Shown here piece after piece: positions 8,678 through 16,945 of a DNA stretch of 64,000 nucleotides. The DNA lies in the NCBI RefSeq assembly GCF_028682475.1, contig NZ_JANHLE010000019.1, positions 1-64,000 on the forward strand, read 5' to 3'. Each line of letters starts with the position of its first letter. Position 1 is the stretch's first letter. The position numbers and the translations under genes were made by a program. The notes beneath the pieces were generated by a model, which was not told where the DNA came from, ran no database searches, and was given only the letters and a program-made list of their open reading frames with translations. The DNA comes from Pseudomonas putida. GTDB lineage: Bacteria; Pseudomonadota; Gammaproteobacteria; Pseudomonadales; Pseudomonadaceae.

Positions 8678-10468
8678 ATGCGCCGCCTGCTTTGCCTGAT
8701 TTTCCTGCTTCTGGCCCTGCCCGCCGCCGGCGCCGGCCTGCTCGACAACCGCCCCAGCGCCACCCTGGGCGCACCGTCGCTGAACAACAGCGCCGACTTC
8801 CTGCCGGTGCACGAAGCCTTCAAGCTCAGCGTGGTTCAAAGCGACGCGCAAACCATCAAGCTGCGTTTCGTCGCCGCTGACGGCTATTACCTGTACCGCC
8901 ATCGCTTCCATTTCCGTACCGAACCTGCCGACATCGCCCTGGGTACTGCGCAAATCCCGCCCGGCGAAGCCAAGCACGACGAGTTCTTCGGCGACGTCGA
9001 GGTCTACCACGGCATCCTCGATATCGATATCCCGCGCCCGGCCAATGACGCGCGCGCCTTCACCCTGCTGGTGGGTTACCAGGGCTGCGCCGATAAAGGC
9101 CTGTGCTACCCGCCGGAAACCGAGCGCCTGAGTATTGAAGGCAGCGCTGACGCATCGGCTGCCAACGCTCCGGGAGTAACGGCAAAGGCCTGGACCTGGA
9201 AAGAGCTACTGCTGTTCTTTCTCGCCGGTGTCGGCCTGACCTTCACCCCTTGCGTACTGCCGATGCTGCCGATCCTCTCCGGTGTGGTCCTGCGCGGCCA
9301 GGTCGGGGGCCTGCGCGGTTTCAGCCTGTCGCTGGCCTACGTACTGCCGATGGCCGCCTGCTTCGCCCTGCTCGGTGCCCTGATGGGCCTGTTCGGCGCC
9401 GGCATGAACCTGCAGGCACGTCTGCAGTCGGCCTGGGTGCTGGTGCCGTTCTCGCTGTTTTTCGTGTTGTTCGCCCTGGCCATGTTCGGCCTGTTCGAAC
9501 TGAAGCTGCCCCACGCCATCAGCCAGCGCCTGGAGCGCCTGGTCGGTCGGACCAAAGGCGGCTCACTGCTCGGCGCAGCGATTCTCGGGGTGTTCTCGAG
9601 CTTGCTGGTATCGCCCTGCGTGTCGGCGCCGCTGGCCGGTGCGTTGCTGTATATCAGCGCCAGTGGTGACGCCGTGGGCGGGGCATTGAAACTCTTTGCC
9701 CTGGGCCTGGGCATGGGCGCCCCCTTGCTGCTGGTGGCCACTGGTGGAGCGGCCTGGCTGCCGAAAAGCGGCCCCTGGCTGGTGACGGTGAAGAATGCCA
9801 TTGGCGTACTGCTGCTGGGCCTGGCCATCGGCCTGCTCAGCCGGGTGTTGCCCGGTCAGCTCACCTTGCTGCTGGTGGGCCTGTTGAGTGCCGGCGTGGC
9901 GGTGTTCCTCGGCGCCCTGGAATTCACCGTAAAAACCACCCTGCAGCGCCTGGCGCAATTGCTCGGCCTGTTGCTGCTGGTCTACGCCCTGGCCTGCTGG
10001 TATGGCGCACTGAGTGGCCAGACCGACCCGTTGCGTCCGCTGCCTCAGGCCGCCGTCTCCAGCGGCGCAGGCAACACCCAGGTCAAATCCGAAAGCACCT
10101 GGCAGACCGTGACCACCCCCGCCGCGCTCGACAACGCCCTGGCTCAGGCCAAAGCCGATGGACAGCCCGTGCTACTGGACTGGTACGCCGACTGGTGCAT
10201 CAGTTGCAAAGTCATCGAGCACGAAGTGCTGAGCGCCCCTGCGGTCCAGCGTCAGCTTGAGGGCTACAAGCTGCTGCGCTTCGATATCACCGAAAGCAAC
10301 GCCGAGCAGCGCGCCCTGCTCGACCGCTACCAGCTGTTCGGTCCGCCAGCGCTGTTGTTCTTTGCCGCGAACGGCAGCGAAAAAACCAGCGCTCGCGTGG
10401 TAGGTGAGACAAACGCCGGCGAATTTGCCGAGCATCTGACGCGCATTCGCGCCGATCTGGGTCTATAA
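8678..10468 (+). CDS. dsbD: Thiol:disulfide interchange protein DsbD (DipZ)
   Basis: 596 residues from the ATG at 8678, which begins a clean signal peptide (MRRLLCLIFLLLALPAAGA); the frame is open further upstream but that runs into the REP pair and has no leader character. Three domains: periplasmic alpha domain with the Cys pair in GCADKGLCYPP, an eight-helix membrane beta domain with the redox pair in FTPCVLPMLP and LLVSPCVSAPL, and a C-terminal thioredoxin-like gamma domain with WCISC. It passes electrons from cytoplasmic thioredoxin to periplasmic DsbC, DsbG and cytochrome c maturation proteins. All six redox cysteines expected in the three pairs are present. Confidence 0.95.
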   Translation: MRRLLCLIFLLLALPAAGAGLLDNRPSATLGAPSLNNSADFLPVHEAFKLSVVQSDAQTIKLRFVAADGYYLYRHRFHFRTEPADIALGTAQIPPGEAKHDEFFGDVEVYHGILDIDIPRPANDARAFTLLVGYQGCADKGLCYPPETERLSIEGSADASAANAPGVTAKAWTWKELLLFFLAGVGLTFTPCVLPMLPILSGVVLRGQVGGLRGFSLSLAYVLPMAACFALLGALMGLFGAGMNLQARLQSAWVLVPFSLFFVLFALAMFGLFELKLPHAISQRLERLVGRTKGGSLLGAAILGVFSSLLVSPCVSAPLAGALLYISASGDAVGGALKLFALGLGMGAPLLLVATGGAAWLPKSGPWLVTVKNAIGVLLLGLAIGLLSRVLPGQLTLLLVGLLSAGVAVFLGALEFTVKTTLQRLAQLLGLLLLVYALACWYGALSGQTDPLRPLPQAAVSSGAGNTQVKSESTWQTVTTPAALDNALAQAKADGQPVLLDWYADWCISCKVIEHEVLSAPAVQRQLEGYKLLRFDITESNAEQRALLDRYQLFGPPALLFFAANGSEKTSARVVGETNAGEFAEHLTRIRADLGL

Positions 10469-10641
10469 CTTCTTCTGGCCGCTAAAAAGCCATCACCCAT
10501 GACTGAATTTAATAAATTAGTCACATATTTGGCGTGAATCTCGGTCATCGTGCTGGCTATTGCGGGGAACTGGACACTGCCCGCCGGTTTACGGCATAGT
10601 CGCCGCGCAACGTTTGTGCCTAACGATAAAAGGAACCACAG

Positions 10642-11094
10642 ATGGCAACGCTACTGGTGCTGCACGGCCCCAACCTGAACCTGCTCGGCACCCGCGAACC
10701 GGGCGTTTACGGCGCGATTACCCTGGCCCAGATCAACCAGGATCTTGAGCAGCGCGCCCGTGCCGCCGGCCATCACCTGCAATACCTGCAAAGCAATGCC
10801 GAGTATGAATTGATCGACCGTATCCACGCCGCGCGCGGCGAAGGCGTCGACTTCATCCTGATCAATCCGGCGGCTTTCACGCACACAAGTGTCGCATTAC
10901 GTGACGCATTGCTGGCAGTGAGCATCCCATTCATCGAAGTGCACCTGTCCAACGTGCACAAGCGTGAACCTTTTCGCCATCACTCCTACTTTTCCGATGT
11001 CGCTGTAGGAGTGATCTGCGGCCTGGGCGCCAGCGGTTACCGCCTGGCCCTGGAGTCTGCCCTGGAACACCTGGCTGCTAACGCAAAGCCCTGA
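10642..11094 (+). CDS. aroQ: 3-dehydroquinate dehydratase, type II
   Basis: 150 residues, the normal size of type II dehydroquinases. The N-terminal LHGPNLNLLGTREPGVYG signature includes the catalytic Arg/Tyr region, and INPAAFTHTSVALRDAL plus EVHLSNVHKREPFRHHS are the other active-site loops. It removes water from 3-dehydroquinate in the shikimate pathway in the cytosol. An AAAAGGA ribosome site precedes the ATG. It lies just upstream of accBC in the same direction; the 173-base gap before it is AT-rich around 10510-10535 and probably holds its promoter, though no clear consensus was assigned. Confidence 0.96.
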   Translation: MATLLVLHGPNLNLLGTREPGVYGAITLAQINQDLEQRARAAGHHLQYLQSNAEYELIDRIHAARGEGVDFILINPAAFTHTSVALRDALLAVSIPFIEVHLSNVHKREPFRHHSYFSDVAVGVICGLGASGYRLALESALEHLAANAKP

Positions 11095-11193
11095 ATGACG
11101 AGAACCTGGCCTGTAGGCCGGGGCTCACAAGAAACGTTTGCTAACACGTTTTTAAATTTACGCCCCTGACCGAACCTTGGGAGTTGATGATTA

Positions 11194-11652
11194 ATGGATA
11201 TCCGTAAAGTCAAGAAACTGATCGAACTGCTGGAAGAGTCTGGCATCGACGAGCTGGAGATCAAGGAAGGCGAGGAATCCGTACGGATCAGCCGTCACAG
11301 CAAGACCCCGGCCCAACAGTACTACGCGCCGGCTCCGGTTGCCGCCGCTGCTCCAGTTGCCGCTCCAGTTGCCGCCGCACCGGCTGCTGCCGAAGCGCCA
11401 GCCGCGCCAAAACTGAACGGCACCGTTGCCCGTTCGCCAATGGTCGGCACCTTCTACCGCAAAGCCTCGCCTAGCTCGCCAGCCTTCGTTGAAGTCGGCC
11501 AGACCGTGAAGAAAGGCGACACCCTGTGCATCGTCGAAGCCATGAAGATGATGAACCACATCGAAGCTGAAGCCAGCGGTGTGATCGAATCCATCCTGGT
11601 AGAAGACGGTCAGCCGGTTGAGTTCGACCAGCCGCTGTTCACCATCGTTTGA
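11194..11652 (+). CDS. accB: Biotin carboxyl carrier protein of acetyl-CoA carboxylase
   Basis: 152 residues. The N-terminal helical part (1-35) is followed by an Ala/Pro-rich flexible linker (about 45-73) and the biotinyl domain, with the biotinylated Lys118 in EAMKMM. AccB carries the carboxybiotin between AccC and the AccAD transferase in the first committed step of fatty acid synthesis. It is followed 17 bases later by accC, the standard accBC operon. The stretch 11095-11193 before it contains a weak 6-bp hairpin (AAACGT/ACGTTT) and AT-rich DNA. Confidence 0.97.
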   Translation: MDIRKVKKLIELLEESGIDELEIKEGEESVRISRHSKTPAQQYYAPAPVAAAAPVAAPVAAAPAAAEAPAAPKLNGTVARSPMVGTFYRKASPSSPAFVEVGQTVKKGDTLCIVEAMKMMNHIEAEASGVIESILVEDGQPVEFDQPLFTIV

Positions 11653-11669
11653 ACCGCGGAGAGCCAACG

Positions 11670-13025
11670 ATGTCTGCGAAGCTGGAAAAAGTCCTGATCG
11701 CCAACCGTGGGGAAATTGCCCTGCGGATCCTGCGTGCCTGCAAAGAGCTGGGCATCAAGACCGTCGCCGTGCACTCCACGGCTGACCGCGAACTGATGCA
11801 CCTGGGCCTGGCAGACGAGTCGGTGTGCATCGGCCCGGCGTCCTCCAAAGACTCCTACCTGCACATTCCGGCAATCATCGCTGCAGCAGAAGTGACCGGC
11901 GCTACCGCCATCCACCCAGGCTACGGCTTCCTTGCGGAAAACGCCGACTTTGCTGAACAAGTGGAGAACTCCGGTTTCGCCTTCATCGGCCCGAAAGCCG
12001 ACACCATTCGCCTGATGGGCGACAAGGTTTCGGCCAAGGACGCGATGATCAAGACCGGCGTACCCACCGTGCCGGGCTCTGACGGTCCGCTGCCGGAAGA
12101 TGAAGAAACCGCCCTGGCGATCGCCCGCGAAGTAGGTTACCCGGTGATCATCAAGGCCGCCGGTGGCGGTGGTGGTCGTGGCATGCGCGTTGTGCACAAG
12201 GAAGAGGACCTGATCTCCTCGGCCAAGCTGACCCGCACTGAAGCCGGCGCCGCGTTCGGCAACCCGATGGTCTACCTCGAGAAGTTCCTGACCAACCCGC
12301 GTCACGTGGAAGTTCAGGTACTGTCCGACGGCCAGGGCAATGCCGTGCATCTGGGTGACCGCGACTGCTCGTTGCAGCGCCGCCACCAGAAGGTACTGGA
12401 AGAAGCTCCGGCACCCGGGATTGATGAAAAAGCCCGCCAGGAAGTGTTCAAGCGCTGTGTCGATGCCTGCATCGAGATTGGCTACCGTGGCGCCGGCACC
12501 TTCGAGTTCCTCTACGAAAACGGCCGTTTCTACTTCATCGAAATGAACACCCGTGTTCAGGTGGAGCACCCGGTTTCGGAGATGGTCACCGGTATCGACA
12601 TCGTCAAGGAGATGCTCAGCATCGCCGCTGGCAACAAGCTGTCGTTCACTCAGGATGACGTGGTGATTCGTGGTCACTCGCTGGAGTGCCGGATCAACGC
12701 CGAAGACCCGAAGAAGTTCATCCCGAGCCCAGGCACTGTCAAGCATTTCCACGCCCCGGGCGGCAACGGCGTTCGCGTCGATTCGCACCTGTACAGTGGC
12801 TATGCGGTACCGCCGAACTACGACTCGCTGATCGGCAAGCTGATCACCTACGGCAAAGACCGTGACGAAGCCATGGCACGCATGCGCAATGCCCTGGACG
12901 AAATCGTCGTCGACGGTATCAAGACCAACATCCCGCTGCACCGCGACCTGGTGCGTGATGAAGGTTTCTGCAAAGGTGGCGTCAACATTCACTATCTGGA
13001 ACACAAACTGGCTAGCCAGGAGTGA
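11670..13025 (+). CDS. accC: Biotin carboxylase subunit of acetyl-CoA carboxylase
   Basis: 451 residues from the ATG at 11670 (MSAKLEKVLIANRGEIA); the frame is open to 11649, but the internal ATG has a GGAGAG ribosome site and matches the family start. ATP-grasp features are clear: glycine loop KAAGGGGGRGMRVV, the EVQVLSDGQGNAVHL strand, and the catalytic segment FIEMNTRVQVEHPVSEMVTG. It carboxylates AccB-linked biotin using ATP and bicarbonate. Ends shortly before a strong terminator. Confidence 0.97.
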   Translation: MSAKLEKVLIANRGEIALRILRACKELGIKTVAVHSTADRELMHLGLADESVCIGPASSKDSYLHIPAIIAAAEVTGATAIHPGYGFLAENADFAEQVENSGFAFIGPKADTIRLMGDKVSAKDAMIKTGVPTVPGSDGPLPEDEETALAIAREVGYPVIIKAAGGGGGRGMRVVHKEEDLISSAKLTRTEAGAAFGNPMVYLEKFLTNPRHVEVQVLSDGQGNAVHLGDRDCSLQRRHQKVLEEAPAPGIDEKARQEVFKRCVDACIEIGYRGAGTFEFLYENGRFYFIEMNTRVQVEHPVSEMVTGIDIVKEMLSIAAGNKLSFTQDDVVIRGHSLECRINAEDPKKFIPSPGTVKHFHAPGGNGVRVDSHLYSGYAVPPNYDSLIGKLITYGKDRDEAMARMRNALDEIVVDGIKTNIPLHRDLVRDEGFCKGGVNIHYLEHKLASQE

Positions 13026-13046
13026 TTCGGCAAGTGATGTGAAAAA

Positions 13047-13077
13047 GACCCCGGCCATTGGCCGGGGTCTTTTTTTG
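13047..13077 (+). terminator. Rho-independent terminator of accBC
   Basis: GACCCCGGCC, a three-base loop and GGCCGGGGTC form a perfect 10-bp GC-rich stem (13047-13069), followed by a run of T residues. It lies 22 bases after the accC stop. Confidence 0.95.
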
Positions 13078-13179
13078 TGCCTGTCCCTGTGGTTTCCACA
13101 AAACCCTCGCACTCAAGTAAACTGGCGGGCTTCTCGCAGCCTTGGGCTGCCCCTGTAGATTTTTCCAAAGGTGCCCGCC

Positions 13180-14058
13180 ATGCCTTGGCTGCAAGTACGT
13201 CTGGCCATCAGCCCGGAACAAGCCGAAACCTATGAAGACGCCCTGCTCGAAGTCGGCGCGGTTTCGGTCACCTTCATGGATGCCGAAGATCAGCCGATTT
13301 TCGAACCGGACCTCAACACCACCCCGCTGTGGTCAAACACCCACCTGCTGGCCTTGTTCGAAGCCGATACCGACGCCGCTGCGGTGTTCGCTCACCTTCA
13401 GCTGCTGACCGGCGCCGCACTGCCGGAACACCAGGCCGAAGTCATCGAAGACCAGGACTGGGAACGCAGCTGGATGGACAACTTCCAGCCGATGCGTTTC
13501 GGTCAGCGCCTGTGGATCGTGCCAAGCTGGCATGCCGCCCCGGAGCCTGACGCGGTCAACCTGCTGCTCGACCCGGGCCTGGCGTTCGGCACCGGCACCC
13601 ACCCGACCACCGCGCTGTGCCTGGAATGGCTCGACGGTCAGGACCTGAACAACACGCAAGTGCTCGACTTCGGCTGCGGCTCGGGGATTCTGGCGATTGC
13701 CGCCCTGCTGCTCGGCGCCCGTGAAGCGGTCGGTACCGATATTGACGTGCAGGCCCTGGAAGCGTCCCGCGACAACGCCGGACGCAATGGCATCGCCGAC
13801 GATAAATTTGCCCTGTACCTGCCCGAGCACATGCCGGCCATGCAGGCCGATGTGCTGGTGGCCAACATCCTCGCCGGACCGCTGGTCTCGCTGGCCCCGC
13901 AACTGTCCGGGCTGGTGCGTCCGGGTGGCCTTCTGGCACTGTCGGGGATCCTCGCCGAACAGGGCGAAGAGGTCGCCGCGGCCTACGCCAAGGACTTCGA
14001 TCTGGACCCGATCAGCGTTCGTGACGGCTGGGTACGCATCAGTGGTCGCCGCCGTTAA
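13180..14058 (+). CDS. prmA: Ribosomal protein L11 methyltransferase
   Basis: 292 residues from the ATG at 13180, preceded by AAAGG; a GTG nine bases earlier is the alternative. The N-terminal L11-recognition domain (about 1-100) is followed by the SAM-binding core with LDPGLAFGTGTHPTTALCL and VLDFGCGSGILAIAALLLGA (motif I), then VANILAGPL (motif IV). PrmA trimethylates several amino groups on L11 in the cytosol. It begins a new transcription unit after the accBC terminator. Confidence 0.95.
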   Translation: MPWLQVRLAISPEQAETYEDALLEVGAVSVTFMDAEDQPIFEPDLNTTPLWSNTHLLALFEADTDAAAVFAHLQLLTGAALPEHQAEVIEDQDWERSWMDNFQPMRFGQRLWIVPSWHAAPEPDAVNLLLDPGLAFGTGTHPTTALCLEWLDGQDLNNTQVLDFGCGSGILAIAALLLGAREAVGTDIDVQALEASRDNAGRNGIADDKFALYLPEHMPAMQADVLVANILAGPLVSLAPQLSGLVRPGGLLALSGILAEQGEEVAAAYAKDFDLDPISVRDGWVRISGRRR

Positions 14059-14098
14059 CTGCGCCTAGAATAACTATCTGTATAACCCGGACCGCCGC

Positions 14099-15376
14099 AT
14101 GACCGACAGTTTCGTCACTCAGTGCCCGCATTGCCAGACCAGCTTTCGCGTCAGCCACAATCAGTTGAGCGTGGCGCGCGGCGTAGTGCGTTGCGGCGCC
14201 TGCCTGCAGGTGTTCAACGCCGCCAAGCAGCTGTTGGAGCAAAGTGCGGCGCAGCAGCCTGCTGCCGAGCCAACGAGCACTGAGCCGCCCGCGGCGGAAC
14301 CGCTGACGCCGGCCAGTCAGCACGCCTGGAGCAGCACCGAGCTGGACCTCGACCAGCTCGACCTGGACCAGGAGCTGGCGCGTCTGGAACAGCGTGAAAT
14401 CCAGCCGGTCACCGAATTCAAGGCCAGCGCCCCGCGTGAAGACAGCCTCAGCGCCCACCGCGACGAGCCGGACAACGACGACCAGCACTGGCCCGACAGC
14501 CTGTTCAGCACCCCGGCCAGCGAGCGTGACACGCCGTTCGAGGCGCTCGAGGAACCGCAGCCGCCGCTGATCGAACAGGCGCCGCTGGACCTTGCGCCGG
14601 CGCCGGGCGAGCGCACCGAACCGTCGCTGTCCCTGGACCCGGATGCCCTCGATGACGATCTCGACGACGACACGCTGCACCATCACCAGCCGATAGTGAG
14701 CGACCTGGACGAGCCAGCTGGCGAACGCCTGTCGGCAAAAGACCCGGACGACGACCTCGACACCCCGCACAGCCCTCTGGACGAGCGCCACGAGCCTGGC
14801 TTGGGCCCGGTCACCGGGCGCGCGGCACGCAAGGAGCCGCTGCTTGACCTGGTCGACGACCCGCTGCAGCTGGACTGGCAAAAGCCCAAGACCCACTGGG
14901 GCAAACGCCTGCTATGGATTTTCCTGGTGCTGCTGGCCGCCGCCGCGCTGGCGGGCCAGTACATCTGGTATCACTTTGACGAACTGGCCCGCCAGGACCA
15001 GTACCGCCCCTGGTTTCAGCAGATCTGCCCGCAGTTGGGCTGCGAGGTTCCTTCGCGCGTCGATATTGCCCGGATCAAGAGCAGCAACCTGGTGGTGCGC
15101 AGCCACCCGGATTTCAACGGCGCACTGATCGTCGACGCGATCATCTACAACCGTGCACCGTTCACCCAGCCGTTCCCGCTGCTGGAACTGCGCTTTGCCG
15201 ACCTCAACGGCCAGTTGATCGCCAGCCGGCGCTTCAAACCCGCCGAGTACCTCAGCGGTGAACTGGCCGGCAAGGGTGAAATGCCCAGCCAGGTGCCGAT
15301 CCACATCGCCCTGGACATCCTCGATCCAGGGCCCAAGGCAGTCAATTACAGCCTGAGCTTCCGCTCCCCCGAATAG
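14099..15376 (+). CDS. Zinc-ribbon plus DUF3426 single-pass membrane protein
   Basis: 425 residues. The N-terminus has a MJ0042-type zinc ribbon (CPHCQTSFRV ... VRCGACLQVF, residues 9-40). A long acidic, low-complexity, probably disordered region follows (about 60-260), then one membrane segment (LLWIFLVLLAAAALAGQYIW, about 270-290) and a C-terminal DUF3426 domain in the periplasm. The family is conserved beside prmA and dusB in gamma-proteobacteria; its role is unknown. The disordered linker of about 200 residues is long and strongly acidic (many D/E with Pro). A hairpin follows the stop. Confidence 0.85.
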   Translation: MTDSFVTQCPHCQTSFRVSHNQLSVARGVVRCGACLQVFNAAKQLLEQSAAQQPAAEPTSTEPPAAEPLTPASQHAWSSTELDLDQLDLDQELARLEQREIQPVTEFKASAPREDSLSAHRDEPDNDDQHWPDSLFSTPASERDTPFEALEEPQPPLIEQAPLDLAPAPGERTEPSLSLDPDALDDDLDDDTLHHHQPIVSDLDEPAGERLSAKDPDDDLDTPHSPLDERHEPGLGPVTGRAARKEPLLDLVDDPLQLDWQKPKTHWGKRLLWIFLVLLAAAALAGQYIWYHFDELARQDQYRPWFQQICPQLGCEVPSRVDIARIKSSNLVVRSHPDFNGALIVDAIIYNRAPFTQPFPLLELRFADLNGQLIASRRFKPAEYLSGELAGKGEMPSQVPIHIALDILDPGPKAVNYSLSFRSPE

Positions 15377-15389
15377 CGCCTGGCGTGCC

Positions 15390-15415
15390 TGCCCGACCGT
15401 GCAAACTGTCGGGCA
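15390..15415 (+). terminator. Hairpin after the zinc-ribbon gene
   Basis: TGCCCGAC and GTCGGGCA form a perfect 8-bp stem around a 10-base loop, 14 bases after the stop. No T run follows, so it is either a weak terminator or a 3'-end stabilising hairpin. Confidence 0.45.
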
Positions 15416-15532
15416 TAACGTCGCAGCTGTTCAGATTTTATCCAAATCCATCTTTATCCGGTCACCGAGAGCGGGTATCATGCCCACCCTTTTTCGAACT
15501 CTAATGATCCGGCCCCACAACAGGGAACTCCT

Positions 15533-16546
15533 ATGTCGGCGGTACGCATCGGCCCATACACACTGCAGAACAACCTGATCCTCGCGCCGATGGCCGGGGT
15601 CACGGACCAACCCTTCCGTCAGCTGTGCCGACGAATGGGTGCAGGCCTGGTGGTGTCGGAGATGGTCAGCAGCGACATGAGCCTGTGGAACAGCCGCAAG
15701 TCGCGCCTGCGCATGATTCACCAGGGTGATCCCGAGCCGCGCTCGGTACAGATCGCCGGCGGTGACGCGCAGATGCTCGCAGCGGCGGCCCGGGCCAATG
15801 TCGAGGCTGGCGCGCAGATCATCGACATCAACATGGGCTGCCCGGCAAAAAAAGTCTGCAACAAAGCTGCAGGCTCTGCTTTATTGAAAGATGAAGCCTT
15901 GGTCAGCGAGATCCTCCACGCGGTGGTTGCCGCCGTGGATGTACCGGTCACGCTGAAAATCCGCACAGGATGGGACCGGGCGAACAAGAACGGCCTGACG
16001 GTGGCAAAGATTGCCGAACAGGCCGGGATCCAGGCACTGGCAGTACATGGACGCACCCGCGCCGACCTTTACACCGGCGACGCCGAGTACGACACCATCG
16101 CGGCGATCAAGCAGGCGGTGTCGATTCCGGTGTTTGCCAATGGCGATATCACTTCGCCAGAAAAGGCTCGGGCCGTGCTTCAGGCGACCGGGGCCGACGG
16201 CCTGTTGATTGGCCGGGCTGCCCAGGGGCGGCCGTGGATCTTTCGCGAGATCGAGCATTACCTGCGCACCGGCGAACACTTGCCGGCACCGCAGCTGCAA
16301 GAAGTGGAACGCATTCTGCTGGAGCACCTGGCCGCGCTGCACGCCTTTTATGGCGAAGTGATGGGCGTACGCATCGCCCGCAAGCACGTCGGCTGGTACC
16401 TGGCAACGCTTCCGGGCGCCAGGGAGTTTCGCGCCCAGTTCAATCGTTTGGAAGATACGCAAGCGCAGTGCGCCGACGTTCGCGGTTTTTTCCGCGAGCG
16501 TGAACAGAGCCTTGAGACAGAGGACGGACAAGGGGTGGCCGCATGA
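15533..16546 (+). CDS. dusB: tRNA-dihydrouridine synthase B
   Basis: 337 residues. FMN-binding TIM barrel with the N-terminal LAPMAGVTDQPFRQLC, the active-site stretch INMGCPAKKVCNKAAGSALL holding the catalytic cysteine region, VKIRTGWD-like KIRTGWDRANKNG, and the phosphate-binding ANGDI and GLLIGRAAQGRPW loops. It reduces specific uridines of tRNA to dihydrouridine. The stop overlaps the fis start (ATGA at 16543-16546), the dusB-fis operon known across gamma-proteobacteria. Confidence 0.96.
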   Translation: MSAVRIGPYTLQNNLILAPMAGVTDQPFRQLCRRMGAGLVVSEMVSSDMSLWNSRKSRLRMIHQGDPEPRSVQIAGGDAQMLAAAARANVEAGAQIIDINMGCPAKKVCNKAAGSALLKDEALVSEILHAVVAAVDVPVTLKIRTGWDRANKNGLTVAKIAEQAGIQALAVHGRTRADLYTGDAEYDTIAAIKQAVSIPVFANGDITSPEKARAVLQATGADGLLIGRAAQGRPWIFREIEHYLRTGEHLPAPQLQEVERILLEHLAALHAFYGEVMGVRIARKHVGWYLATLPGAREFRAQFNRLEDTQAQCADVRGFFREREQSLETEDGQGVAA

Positions 16547-16863
16547 CGATGATGACCGAGACTTTAGTGAGTGGAACAACGCCCGTGAGCGACAACGTCA
16601 ACCTGAAACAGCACCTGAATACACCGAGCGAAGAGGGTCAGACCCTTCGCGGCAGTGTGGAAAAGGCGCTGCACAACTATTTCGCCCATCTTGAGGGTGC
16701 GGCCGTCACGGACGTGTACAACCTGGTGCTCTCGGAAGTCGAAGCGCCGTTGCTCGAAAGCGTGATGAATTACGTCAAGGGCAACCAGACCAAGGCCAGT
16801 GAGCTGCTCGGTCTCAACCGCGGCACCTTGCGCAAAAAGCTGAAGCAGTACGATTTGTTGTAA
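16543..16863 (+). CDS. fis: DNA-binding protein Fis
   Basis: 106 residues, as in other pseudomonads. The C-terminal helix-turn-helix NQTKASELLGLNRGTLRKKL (about 81-100) binds DNA; the N-terminal region supplies the dimer and recombinase-contact loop. Fis bends DNA and regulates rRNA, metabolic and virulence genes. Translation is coupled to dusB by a 4-base overlap; transcription presumably starts upstream of dusB. A terminator follows. Confidence 0.96.
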   Translation: MTMMTETLVSGTTPVSDNVNLKQHLNTPSEEGQTLRGSVEKALHNYFAHLEGAAVTDVYNLVLSEVEAPLLESVMNYVKGNQTKASELLGLNRGTLRKKLKQYDLL

Positions 16864-16880
16864 GCAAGCATCCAAACCAG

Positions 16881-16916
16881 AAAAGGCGGCTCCCATTCGA
16901 TGAGGTCGCCTTTTTT
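16881..16916 (+). terminator. Terminator after fis
   Basis: AAAAGGCG pairs with CGCCTTTT, with partial further pairing toward the loop, followed by six T residues. Located 18 bases after the fis stop and before purH. Confidence 0.75.
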
Positions 16917-16945
16917 GCTGACTCCACCGCGTTATGGAATCTGAA